Of a stretch of DNA of 64,000 nucleotides, positions 24,477 to 33,107 are shown piece by piece (the stretch's first letter is position 1; every line of letters starts with the position of its first letter). Source of the stretch: Palauibacter sp022826685. GTDB taxonomy: Bacteria; Gemmatimonadota; Gemmatimonadetes; Palauibacterales; Palauibacteraceae. The stretch lies in assembly GCF_965221685.1 (NCBI RefSeq), contig NZ_OZ244907.1; one strand, 5' to 3'. Made by a program: the position numbers and the translations under genes. The notes below the pieces were generated by a model, which was not told where the DNA came from, searched no databases, and saw only the letters and a list, made by a program, of their open reading frames with translations.

Positions 24477-25600
24477 GCCGCAGGACTCTGGAAGTTCAGG
24501 TTGCCGGAAGCGGGAGCTACCCGATTCACATCGAACCGGGCCTGCTCGCCGAAGCCGCGTCGGTCTGCCGACGACACGCGCCGGCGCACCGGTACGCCGT
24601 GATCGCGGATTCGCAGGTCGCGCGGCTCTATGGCGCCGGGGTCGTTTCCGGCCTGGAGGATGCCGGTCTCGCCGCCGATCTCTTCCCGTTCCCCGCGGGC
24701 GAGTGGAACAAGAGCCGGGAGCAGTGGGCCGCACTGAGCGATCGCATGCTTCACGCGCGGTTCGGCCGCGACTCCGCCGTCGTCGCGCTCGGAGGCGGCG
24801 TGGCGGGCGATCTGGCGGGTTTCGTCGCGGCGACGTACATGCGCGGCGTTCCCGTCATTCAGATTCCCACGACGCTTCTGGCCATGCTGGACAGTTCGGT
24901 GGGAGGGAAGACGGGGGTCGATACCGAAGCGGGCAAGAATCTGATCGGGGCTTTCCACCACCCATCGGCCGTACTCATCGATCCCGCCGTACTCGAGACG
25001 CTGCCGCGGCACCAGCGCAGCGCCGGGTTGGCGGAGGCCGTGAAGACGGCGGCGATCCTCGATGTGGAACTCTGGGACTGGATGGTGCGCGGGTCTTCGG
25101 CGCTGGCGAGCGGCGACCCGGACGCATCCGCGGAGCTCATCGAGCGCGTCGTGCGGCACAAGGCGGCGGTGGTCGGCGACGATCCGCTGGAGCGCGGCCG
25201 ACGCGAGATTCTGAATTTCGGACACACCGTCGGCCATGCGCTGGAGACTCTCGAGGGCTACAAGCTCCTCCACGGCGAGGCCGTCGCCGCGGGCATGCGC
25301 GTCGAGGCTCGTCTCGGAGAACTGCTCGGGATCACGGAGCGCGGAACCTCCGAACGGCTCGCCGCGCTGCTGGAGGCGTGCGGGCTCGGCGGCGACTGGG
25401 AGACCGACCGCGAGCCAACCGAAATCCGGGAAGCGATGTCGAAGGACAAGAAGGCGCGTCAGGCTCGGATCCGCTGCGTATTCCTTTCGCAACTCGGCGA
25501 GGTGGCCACCGACGCGGATGGACGACACAGCTTCGCTCTCACCGAGGAAGATCTCGCGGGACCTCTTGCAACGGCTTTACGACCGGCCCGGGGCGTTTGA
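24473..25600 (+). CDS. aroB: 3-dehydroquinate synthase
   Basis: The product is 375 residues. It has the NAD-binding GGGVAGDLAGFVAATYMRG, then IPTTLLAMLDSSVGGKTGVD, GKNLIGAFH, and the metal-binding NFGHTVGHALE and HGEAVAAGM segments. The C-terminus ends with the SKDKKARQARIRCVFL region typical for the family. It converts DAHP to 3-dehydroquinate, step two of the shikimate pathway. It is coupled to folK by ATGA at 24473. This makes sense because folate and aromatic synthesis share chorismate. The next gene may overlap its 3' end if its ATG at 25518 is used. Confidence 0.95.
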   Translation: MSRRTLEVQVAGSGSYPIHIEPGLLAEAASVCRRHAPAHRYAVIADSQVARLYGAGVVSGLEDAGLAADLFPFPAGEWNKSREQWAALSDRMLHARFGRDSAVVALGGGVAGDLAGFVAATYMRGVPVIQIPTTLLAMLDSSVGGKTGVDTEAGKNLIGAFHHPSAVLIDPAVLETLPRHQRSAGLAEAVKTAAILDVELWDWMVRGSSALASGDPDASAELIERVVRHKAAVVGDDPLERGRREILNFGHTVGHALETLEGYKLLHGEAVAAGMRVEARLGELLGITERGTSERLAALLEACGLGGDWETDREPTEIREAMSKDKKARQARIRCVFLSQLGEVATDADGRHSFALTEEDLAGPLATALRPARGV

Positions 25601-25664
25601 GATTGTCGGCGACCGTAACGGAAAGCGCCCAGGGTTCGCACATCCATTCACCGACCGGCACGAA

Positions 25665-27257
25665 GTGATCGCAGCCGAACCGTCACCGACCTCCGCGCTC
25701 AGCGTCGCCGACCTCTTCGCCCGACACGCGGAGTTGAGCCCGCACGCGCCCTGCATACGGGCGCGGGACGGGTCGTGGAGCTACTCCCGTGTCGCGGCGC
25801 ACGCGCGAGCGCTGGCGGTGGGGCTCCACAACCTGGGAGTCGAACCCGGCGACCGCGTCGCGGTCCTGCTGCCCAACTGGCCCGAATTCGTGATCTCGGC
25901 CCTCGCGGTCGCGGAAGCGGGCGCCGTGCTCGTGCCCATCGGTCCGAACTGTTCGGCGCGCGAGCTGCGTTTCACGCTGCGGAATTCCGAGGCCGCCGTC
26001 GCGATCTCGGCCGAGAACTGGGGCGGCGTGGACTATCTGCAGCGTTTCGAGAACCTCCTTACCCGGCTGCCGGACCTTCAGTACGTGGTGACGGTCGGGG
26101 AGGAGGATCTCTGGTACGACGACCGGATCTTCCAGTTCGAGGACCTCATCGCGAGCGGCCGCGGCCGGGAAGTCGCGCCGACGGAGGTGGACCCGCACCG
26201 GGATCCGTGCGCGATCCTGTACACACCCGGGACGACGGGGGCTCCGAAGGGGGTCGTCCTCACGCACGACAACCTGGTGCGGACCGCCCTCGCAACGGCG
26301 GCGCGGCTGGGGTTGGACGGCGATGATCGAACGCTGTGCATCGTCCCGCTGCCGAACATCTTCGGGCTCACCGCCCTGCTCACGACGCTCGGCACGGGAG
26401 GGACGCTCGTGCTGCAGGAGACCTTCGACGCGGCGGCCGCGCTCACGCTCGCGCGGGAGCACGAGGCCACGGTCGTCCACGGCGTCCCGACCATGTTCGT
26501 GATGCTGCTGCGAGCGCTGGAACGCGGCGGAGCCCGGCCCGACTCACTGCGCACCGGGGTCATCGCGGGCGCGCCGATCGGGGCCGACCTCGTGCGCGAT
26601 GCGCGCCGACGCCTGATCCCCGATCTCGAAAGCGCCTACGGCCTCACCGAGACCTCCCCCACGGTCTCGATCACGACCCCGTCGGATCCCGAGGCGAAAC
26701 GGGCCCACACGGTGGGCCGCCCGCTCGAGGGGGTCGAACTCAAGGTGCTCGACGAGGCGGACGCGGAGCTTCCCACCGAGTCCGTGGGTGAGCTCGCCGT
26801 GCGTGGTTTCAACGTGATGCACGAGTATTTTCGTCAGCCGGGCCAGACCCGAAAAACCATGACGGAAGACGGCTTCCTCAGGACCGGCGACCTTGCGATG
26901 GTCGACCCGGAGGGTTACCTGCATATCGTCGGCCGCTTGAGCGACGTGATACTTCGCGGGGGTAACAGCGTTCACCCCGCCGAAATCGAAGCGCAGCTCC
27001 GGTCCCATCCCGCGGTGGAAGAAGCGGCGGTTCTCGGGATCCCCAACGACGTGCTGGGTGAACTCATCTGCGCCTGCGTGGTTACCGCCGAAGGGGCCCT
27101 GATCACGGCCGACGAAATCCGGGATTTCTGCCACGAATCTCTGGCAGAGCACAGAGTGCCGGATCTCATTCACTTTCTGGATGAGCTTCCGGAGGCCTCC
27201 AGCGCACAAGCGCGCCGCGTGAGTCTGGCCCGCATCATACGCGCCGAGGCCGACTAG
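25665..27257 (+). CDS. AMP-dependent acyl-CoA synthetase/ligase family protein
   Basis: The product is 530 residues from the GTG at 25665. An ATG at 25518 would give 579 residues but overlaps aroB by 83 bases and adds sequence without family similarity. ANL-superfamily motifs are present: phosphate loop YTPGTTGAPKGV (second residue Pro instead of the usual Ser), AYGLTETSP, RTGDLAMVDPEGYLHIVGRLSDVILRGGNSVHP. The C-terminal catalytic Lys region is SSAQARRVSLAR, where the expected GK(I/V) before the active-site Lys is not seen. The missing C-terminal Lys suggests weak acyl-CoA formation or adenylation only. It probably activates a carboxylic or fatty acid. The substrate is unknown. Confidence 0.82.
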   Translation: MIAAEPSPTSALSVADLFARHAELSPHAPCIRARDGSWSYSRVAAHARALAVGLHNLGVEPGDRVAVLLPNWPEFVISALAVAEAGAVLVPIGPNCSARELRFTLRNSEAAVAISAENWGGVDYLQRFENLLTRLPDLQYVVTVGEEDLWYDDRIFQFEDLIASGRGREVAPTEVDPHRDPCAILYTPGTTGAPKGVVLTHDNLVRTALATAARLGLDGDDRTLCIVPLPNIFGLTALLTTLGTGGTLVLQETFDAAAALTLAREHEATVVHGVPTMFVMLLRALERGGARPDSLRTGVIAGAPIGADLVRDARRRLIPDLESAYGLTETSPTVSITTPSDPEAKRAHTVGRPLEGVELKVLDEADAELPTESVGELAVRGFNVMHEYFRQPGQTRKTMTEDGFLRTGDLAMVDPEGYLHIVGRLSDVILRGGNSVHPAEIEAQLRSHPAVEEAAVLGIPNDVLGELICACVVTAEGALITADEIRDFCHESLAEHRVPDLIHFLDELPEASSAQARRVSLARIIRAEAD

Positions 27258-27418
27258 AACAGATCGCCGCGGCGGTCGTCGGGCAAAGCGGCCCGCGATC
27301 GGACCGGCGGGAACGCGAACGGTGGTCCGTAGACCCCTCTCACCATCCCCCCCGCCACCGGGGGCGAGGCAGAGGGGCCTCCTCGGACCGTTCGCGGCAA
27401 CGAACGGAACAGAGGGAC

Positions 27419-29707
27419 ATGAACGACATGTACACCCGGGCGCCTCACCGGCGCCCCTCCGCCGATATGGCAGACGCCGCGGCGCTTCTCATCGACTTCG
27501 ACAACGTGACCATGGGGATCCGGTCCAACCTGGGACAGGAACTCCGGAACTTCCTCGATTCGGACATCATCCGCGGCAAGGTGGCCGTCCAGCGAGCGTA
27601 CGCGGACTGGCGACGCTACCCCCAGTACATCGTGCCGCTCTCCGAGTCCTCCGTCGACCTCATCTTCGCGCCCGCCTACGGGTCGTCGAAGAAGAACGCG
27701 ACCGACATCCGGCTCGCGATCGATGCGCTCGAACTGGTGTTCACGCGCCCCGAGATCGGGACCTTCATCCTCCTCTCCGGGGACTCCGACTTTTCGAGCC
27801 TCGTGCTGAAGCTGAAGGAGTACGGGAAGTACGTGATCGGCGTGGGGCTCCAGGAATCCACTTCGGACATCCTCGTCCAGAACTGCGACGAGTACTACAG
27901 CTACAACCGACTGTCCGGGCTCAAGTCGGCCGACGAGATCCAGACCGAGAAGCACGACCCGTGGGAGTTGACGAGCAGGGCCGTCGCGCGCATGGCCGAG
28001 CGCGGCGATGTCATGCGGTCGGATCGCCTGAAGCAGGTGATGCTGGAGATGGACCCGGGCTTCGACGAGAAGACGGCCGGTTTCTCCCGATTCAATCGAT
28101 TCCTGAGCGAAGCGGCCAAGCGCAATCGAATCGTGCTGCAGAAGCGGGAGAACGGCCAGTACGATGTCGGCCTGCCGTCCGGCGCGGCGTCGGCATCGTC
28201 GTCGGCCGGGGACTCGGTGTCCTCCAGGGGGGAGGCCGGGACGGCGAGGAGCCGCGGTCGGCGCGGCCGTCGCGGAGGCCGCGGCCGCGCGTCCGCTCCG
28301 AAAGCCCCGGAGGAACGCGCACCCGCGAAGGCCGGGAAACCGTCGGCAAAGACGACGGATCCCTCCGCAGCCGCCGTCGAAGGGGCCTACGAGGCGCTGA
28401 AGCGCGCGGTGGCCGAACTCTCCCCGGACGGAGCCCCGGTCCGCGACTCGATGGCTAAGCGCAAGCTTCTGCAGTACGACGCCGCCTTCGATGAAGGCGT
28501 CTTCGGCTTCAGCAAGTTCAGCCTGTTCCTGCGTGCGGCGCACGACGCGGGCGTCGTCCGGATGTCACGGCACGAGGACGGCAATCACTATCTGACCGTG
28601 GCGGCCGCCCCGGCCGCGCCCGCGCGCAAGGCGGAGTCGGCGCCGGACGGGAGCGCGGACGAGGCGGGTGGTCGGTCCCCCCTGTCCGCTGCGGCGAGGG
28701 CCGCGCGCAAGACGCTCGACCGCTTCCGGCGCGGACCGGCGGCTCGCGACGAGGCGGCGTCCCCGAGCAAGCCGGCAGCCCGCAGCGAGGCGGCGCCCCG
28801 CAGCAAGCCGGCGTCTCGGAGCAAGCCGGAGCCCCGGAGCAAGCCGGCACCCCGGCAAGAGCCGGCGCCACGGAGTGCGCCATCCTCCCGGGCGGCCGGT
28901 GCGGGCGCGCCGGGTCAGCGGAAAAAGCCGGCTCAGCAGCGGAAGGCGGAGCCGTCTCGACCCGAGCGCCGCAAGGACCCGGCCGGCGCGCGGGGCGCAA
29001 AGACGACCGCGAAAGACCGGCCGGATCGGGGCCGGCCGGATCAGGGCCCGGCGGATCGGCAGGATGGCAGGTCCGCCGAGCGCCGCGGCCAACCGAAGGC
29101 GCGCGAACAGCGGGAGCGGGCTGCGGGGCCGAGTCGCGAAAAGGCGACGCCGAAGAAGGAGCCCGCGGCGTCCGCGCCGAAGAAGGAGCCCGCGGCGTCC
29201 GCGCCGAAGCGCGAGCCGCAGACCCGGGACAGTCAGCCGAGCGCCCGGGAGAAGACGCCTTCCCGGCGAACGCTGGGACGTTACCGGTCGGGGTCCCGGG
29301 GGCGGACGGCTGCGTCGGGCGCGGCGAAGAAGGCGGGGGCGCCTCGTATCGGCCCGGTCGCCGATGAGAAACCGGCCGGGGCAGAGGCAGGGAAAGACGC
29401 GAAGCGCGAGGATGCTCCGACTCGCGACAGGCCCGCCGCCCGCAAGACGGGAGGGGCCGGCAAGCCGGTCGGCGGAACCGCAAAGCCGGCGGCAAAGCCA
29501 GCCGCGAAGCCGGCCGGAGGGCCCATCGGGCACATGGTCCGCAATTATGCGGGCGTCGGTAAGCGGACCGCGGAAGTGCTCGTCGACCATTTCGGCGACC
29601 GCGTGTTCGAGGTCATCGACTCCGAGCCGGAGCGCTTGACGGAAGTGCTCTCGGAAGGCCGGGCGAAGGTGGTTCGCGAAGCCCGGCGCGCAGAGCTGGA
29701 GAGCTGA
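27419..29707 (+). CDS. NYN-domain ribonuclease-like protein with two LOTUS/OST-HTH domains and a C-terminal HhH
   Basis: The product is 762 residues. A NYN (PIN-like) domain at about 20-150 shows the acidic nuclease residues in LLIDFDNV, ATDIRLAIDA and LLSGDSDFSSLV. Two LOTUS/OST-HTH-like winged helices follow at about 178-250 and 320-395, each with the GFxxFxxFL core (FSRFNRFL, FSKFSLFL). A linker of about 300 residues is rich in Lys, Arg, Ala and Pro, with repeats of SKPxxR and KKEPAASAP. The last 57 residues form a helix-hairpin-helix DNA-binding unit (YAGVGKRTAEVLVDHFG). NYN-LOTUS proteins act on RNA; the HhH adds nucleic-acid binding. AGAGGGAC precedes the ATG. The next gene is a DNA-repair glycosylase. 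The cellular role is unknown. Confidence 0.85.
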   Translation: MNDMYTRAPHRRPSADMADAAALLIDFDNVTMGIRSNLGQELRNFLDSDIIRGKVAVQRAYADWRRYPQYIVPLSESSVDLIFAPAYGSSKKNATDIRLAIDALELVFTRPEIGTFILLSGDSDFSSLVLKLKEYGKYVIGVGLQESTSDILVQNCDEYYSYNRLSGLKSADEIQTEKHDPWELTSRAVARMAERGDVMRSDRLKQVMLEMDPGFDEKTAGFSRFNRFLSEAAKRNRIVLQKRENGQYDVGLPSGAASASSSAGDSVSSRGEAGTARSRGRRGRRGGRGRASAPKAPEERAPAKAGKPSAKTTDPSAAAVEGAYEALKRAVAELSPDGAPVRDSMAKRKLLQYDAAFDEGVFGFSKFSLFLRAAHDAGVVRMSRHEDGNHYLTVAAAPAAPARKAESAPDGSADEAGGRSPLSAAARAARKTLDRFRRGPAARDEAASPSKPAARSEAAPRSKPASRSKPEPRSKPAPRQEPAPRSAPSSRAAGAGAPGQRKKPAQQRKAEPSRPERRKDPAGARGAKTTAKDRPDRGRPDQGPADRQDGRSAERRGQPKAREQRERAAGPSREKATPKKEPAASAPKKEPAASAPKREPQTRDSQPSAREKTPSRRTLGRYRSGSRGRTAASGAAKKAGAPRIGPVADEKPAGAEAGKDAKREDAPTRDRPAARKTGGAGKPVGGTAKPAAKPAAKPAGGPIGHMVRNYAGVGKRTAEVLVDHFGDRVFEVIDSEPERLTEVLSEGRAKVVREARRAELES

Positions 29708-29778
29708 ACGACGCGGCCGGTTCGGGCCTCGGGTCCGGACCGATCGACGCCGACTTTCTTGCTCGCCCCGCCGTCGAG

Positions 29779-30309
29779 GTGGCCCGGGCGCTGCTCGGCT
29801 GCACGGTGCGCTCCGACTGCGCCGGCGAGCGGACGGTCGGCCGCATCGTCGAGACGGAAGCCTACACCGGACCCGAGGACGACGCCTGCCACGCGGCGGA
29901 GCGGATCGGCCGCACCGCGCGCAACGCGCCACTGTTCGGGCCTCCGGGCACCGCTTACATCCACCGGAACTACGGCATCCACTGGCTCCTGAACGTGGTC
30001 ACCGGACCGGAAGACTTCCCGGCCGGCGTCCTGCTGCGAGCCGTCGAGCCAACCGAGGGTCTCGACGTCATGCGCCGCCGCCGCGGTCGCGCCGAACTCA
30101 CCAACGGCCCGGCCCGGCTCACCCAGGCGCTCGGAGTAGGCCCCGAAATGCAGGGGCACCGGCTCGACCACGCTCCGCTCTCCCTGCATTGGGGAGAATC
30201 CGTCCCGGAGGCTGCGGTCCGGGTCACGACGCGGATCGGGATCTCGCGCGCGGCGGACCAACCCCTCAGGTTCTACGATCGACGGAGCCGCTGGGTCTCG
30301 AAGCGCTGA
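29779..30309 (+). CDS. mpg: 3-methyladenine DNA glycosylase (AAG/MPG family)
   Basis: The product is 176 residues from the GTG at 29779. Family motifs are GRIVETEAYTGPEDDACHA with the catalytic Glu, RNAPLFGPPGTAYIHRNYGIHWLLNVVT, GVLLRAVEP and LTNGPARLTQALG. It removes alkylated purines in base-excision repair. The domain really begins earlier: codons 29752-29778 read DFLARPAVE in the same frame, which matches the family start. No ATG, GTG or TTG precedes them before the frame closes. Start may therefore be a CTG at 29704 overlapping the NYN gene stop (giving 201 residues), or another rare codon. Close coupling to the upstream gene is likely. Confidence 0.9.
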   Translation: MARALLGCTVRSDCAGERTVGRIVETEAYTGPEDDACHAAERIGRTARNAPLFGPPGTAYIHRNYGIHWLLNVVTGPEDFPAGVLLRAVEPTEGLDVMRRRRGRAELTNGPARLTQALGVGPEMQGHRLDHAPLSLHWGESVPEAAVRVTTRIGISRAADQPLRFYDRRSRWVSKR

Positions 30310-30324
30310 GAGGGGAGGAGCTGA

Positions 30325-31761
30325 ATGGCCGAAATCGCTCTGCAGGAAGTCGGTACGTACGGCTTCGCCTCGCTTCTCCCTCCGCTGCTGGCCATTGGGC
30401 TCGCGATCTATACGCGCCAGGTCTTTCTCTCCCTGGCGGCCGGCATCTGGCTCGGACACACGATTCTCGCCGGCTGGAACCCGGCCGCGGGCGCCGCGGG
30501 CGCGATCGATGGCGCGATCGGCGTGCTCGGCGACGCGGGCAACGCGCGGGTCATCGTCTTCACGTTCCTCATCGGTGCCCTCATCGCCACGGTGGAGGCG
30601 AACGGCGGCATGCGGGGCTTCGTGCGCTGGGTCGAGGAGGCCCGGTGGGTGACGAACGCCCGTCGCGCGCAGATCATGGCCTGGCTGATCGGGATCGTCG
30701 TCTTCATCGAATCGAATCTCACGATCCTCGTCGCGGGCTCCGTGTCCCGGCCTCTCTTCGACCGCTTCCGGATCTCGCGGGAGAAGCTGGCCTACATCGT
30801 CGACTCGACCTCGGCGCCCGTCTGCATCCTCATCCCGTTCAACGCGTGGGGCGCGCTCGTTCTGGGGATCCTGTCGGAGCAGGGCGTGGCCAACCCGCTC
30901 GGCGTCTTTCTCATCGCGATTCCACTCAACCTCTATGCCGTCGCGGCCCTCGTGCTCGCGGGCCTGACGGCCTTCCGGGGCTGGAACTGGGGCCCGATGA
31001 AGAAGGCCGAAGCGCGCACGCAGGACGGGCGTCTCCACTGGGACCATGCCGTGGCGCTCGCGGACCCCGAGGAAATCGCGCCGCCGCCGGCCGATGGCGT
31101 CGTCCTCAAGCCTCGCAACATGCTGATCCCGATCGCGGCGATGGTCGTCTCCATGCCCCTGTTCATGTGGGTGACGGGTGGCGGCGACATCAGGGAGGGT
31201 TCGGGCTCGACGAGCGTGTTGTGGGCTGTGATTGTCGGGCTGGGGCTTGCCTGGGTCCTCGCGCTCGCCCAGCGCTCCCTCAATCTGGAGAGCCTGAGCC
31301 GAGTCGGACTGAAGGGGGCGGGAGCGCTCACCGGAATGGCGGTCGTGCTCTGGCTCGCGCTGTCGCTCGGCGACGTGACGAGGTCGCTGGGGACGGGTCT
31401 CTATGCGGCGGGCATCGTCGGAGACGCCTTCCCGCTCATGGCGCTGCTGCCACTGGTGTTCGTCGTCACGGGCGGGATCGCCTTCGCCACCGGGAGCAGC
31501 TGGGGGACCTTCGCGATCATGCTCGCGGTGGCCATACCGCTCGCGAACGCCCTCGGCCTGCCGCCCGCGCCGTTCGTGGCGGCGGTGCTTTCGGGCGGCA
31601 TCTTCGGCGACCATTGCAGCCCGATCAGCGATACGACGATCATCGCTTCGCTCGCGTCGGCCACCGACCACATCGAGCACGTCCGCACGCAGATTCCCTA
31701 TGCGCTCGTCGCGGGAGGGATCGCGACCGCGGGCTTCGCCGTCGTCGGGACGATGATGTGA
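30325..31761 (+). CDS. NhaC-family Na+/H+ antiporter
   Basis: The product is 478 residues with about eleven to twelve hydrophobic helices. Characteristic segments are IESNLTILVAGSVSRPLFDRFRISREKLAYIVDSTSAPVC in the first half and GGIAFATGSSWGTFAIMLAVAIPL and GGIFGDHCSPISDTTIIASLAS in the second. These are the NhaC unwound-helix regions with the ion-site Asp and Ser/Thr. It exchanges sodium for protons at the inner membrane, but some relatives carry amino or organic acids. GGGAGGAG precedes the ATG. Its stop overlaps the lysA GTG by four bases. The pairing with lysA may point to a lysine-related cargo, but this is only inference from position. Confidence 0.85.
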   Translation: MAEIALQEVGTYGFASLLPPLLAIGLAIYTRQVFLSLAAGIWLGHTILAGWNPAAGAAGAIDGAIGVLGDAGNARVIVFTFLIGALIATVEANGGMRGFVRWVEEARWVTNARRAQIMAWLIGIVVFIESNLTILVAGSVSRPLFDRFRISREKLAYIVDSTSAPVCILIPFNAWGALVLGILSEQGVANPLGVFLIAIPLNLYAVAALVLAGLTAFRGWNWGPMKKAEARTQDGRLHWDHAVALADPEEIAPPPADGVVLKPRNMLIPIAAMVVSMPLFMWVTGGGDIREGSGSTSVLWAVIVGLGLAWVLALAQRSLNLESLSRVGLKGAGALTGMAVVLWLALSLGDVTRSLGTGLYAAGIVGDAFPLMALLPLVFVVTGGIAFATGSSWGTFAIMLAVAIPLANALGLPPAPFVAAVLSGGIFGDHCSPISDTTIIASLASATDHIEHVRTQIPYALVAGGIATAGFAVVGTMM

Positions 31762-33107
31762 AGCACGTCCTGCCCGTCTCGTGGACGGAGAACGACGGAC
31801 GCGGGCGTGTCGGCGGCGTGGCCCTGACGGAACTCGCTGCCCGATTCGGGACGCCCCTGGTCGTCGTCGACGAAGGCCACCTGGAGGATCGCCTCTCCCG
31901 CTTTCGCGCCGCTTTCGGAACGGACGCGGGACTGACGTACGCCGGCAAGGCCTTTCTGTGCGGGGCCCTCGTGCGGCTCCTGGACCGGGAGGGCTGGCTG
32001 GTGGACGTCGTCTCCGGCGGGGAACTCGAACTTGTGCGGCGAGCCGGCTTTCCGGGACGGAACGTCATCCTCCACGGAAACGCGAAGTCGGCCGTCGAGT
32101 TGGAACGGGCCATCCGGTACGGCGTGGGACGGATCGTCATCGACCATCCGGACGAAATCGGGGATCTGCGAAAGGCCGCGGCCGCGACCGGCGCCGAACA
32201 TCGTCCCGACCTGCTCCTGAGGCTGAACGTGGACCTGACCCCGGAGACCCACGAGAAGGTGCGAACCGTGGGGCCGGGCACGCATTTCGGGATGTCGCCG
32301 TCCGTCGCGGCGTCCGTCGCGCGCCGGATCGCGGGCGCGGGTGAGTGGCGCCTTGCCGGGGTCCACATCCACGCGGGCAGCCAGATTCGGGATCCCGCGC
32401 TCTTCTCCCGGGTCGCGGAGGCGGCGGTGGATTTCGTGGCGCCGCTGCGGCTCTGTTTTCCGGAGACGGTGGATCTGGATCTCGGGGGAGGGCTCGCGGC
32501 GCCCTATCGCGCCGGGGAAGAGGTGCCCTCGCCCCGGGAGTACGCCGGGGCGCTGGAGGCCGGTCTGCACCGATCCGAGGCGGAGGCGCGGCTTGGCGCG
32601 TACCGGCTCATCGTCGAACCGGGCCGGTCCGTGATCGCGAACGCCGGTCTCACCCTCTACACGGTTCACGCGCGGAAGCGTCTCGAGGGGGCGGGGGAGG
32701 CACTGGCCGTGGACGGCGGGCTTTCCGACAACCCGCGCCCGTCGCTGTACGGGGCGAGCTACGAGGTGCTGAACGCCTCGCGCGGGCGCGGCGAGGCCGA
32801 GCGGTCGTTTCGCGTCGTGGGAAGGCACTGCGAGTCGGGCGATGTGATCGCGCCGGCGGCGACACTGCCCGGCGACACCGCCGTGGGCGACGTGCTCGCC
32901 ATCCCCGGCACCGGCGCCTACGTGTTCGCGATGTCGAGCCGGTACAACGGAGTCGGACGCCCGGCCGTCGTCTTCGTGCGGGCCGGAAGGGCGCGGGAGG
33001 TGGTTCGCCGCGAGACGGACGACGATCTCCTGGCGTGCGACCTCTCGCTCGGCGGTCCGGCGGTCGGCCCGCTGCGCTCCGCGACCCGGGAGGCGGTACG
33101 CACATGA
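31758..33107 (+). CDS. lysA: Diaminopimelate decarboxylase
   Basis: The product is 449 residues of the alanine-racemase-fold type III PLP decarboxylases. The PLP lysine is Lys64 in YAGKAF. HGNAKS, VHIHAGSQI, DLGGGLAAPY, EPGRSVIANAG, and C-terminal GRHCESGDV and GAYVFAMSSRYNG follow in family order. It releases CO2 from meso-diaminopimelate to give lysine. I use the GTG at 31758, which overlaps the antiporter stop (GTGA) and begins just before the domain; the longer frame upstream is antiporter antisense space. It overlaps the helicase gene by ATGA. The CESGD motif supports DAP rather than ornithine decarboxylase. Confidence 0.92.
   Translation: MKHVLPVSWTENDGRGRVGGVALTELAARFGTPLVVVDEGHLEDRLSRFRAAFGTDAGLTYAGKAFLCGALVRLLDREGWLVDVVSGGELELVRRAGFPGRNVILHGNAKSAVELERAIRYGVGRIVIDHPDEIGDLRKAAAATGAEHRPDLLLRLNVDLTPETHEKVRTVGPGTHFGMSPSVAASVARRIAGAGEWRLAGVHIHAGSQIRDPALFSRVAEAAVDFVAPLRLCFPETVDLDLGGGLAAPYRAGEEVPSPREYAGALEAGLHRSEAEARLGAYRLIVEPGRSVIANAGLTLYTVHARKRLEGAGEALAVDGGLSDNPRPSLYGASYEVLNASRGRGEAERSFRVVGRHCESGDVIAPAATLPGDTAVGDVLAIPGTGAYVFAMSSRYNGVGRPAVVFVRAGRAREVVRRETDDDLLACDLSLGGPAVGPLRSATREAVRT

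Noticed and set aside
28260..29520. A frameshift in the NYN gene, suspected from its low-complexity half
   Set aside because: The frame stays open through to a conserved HhH domain at the end, so the linker is truly coded.
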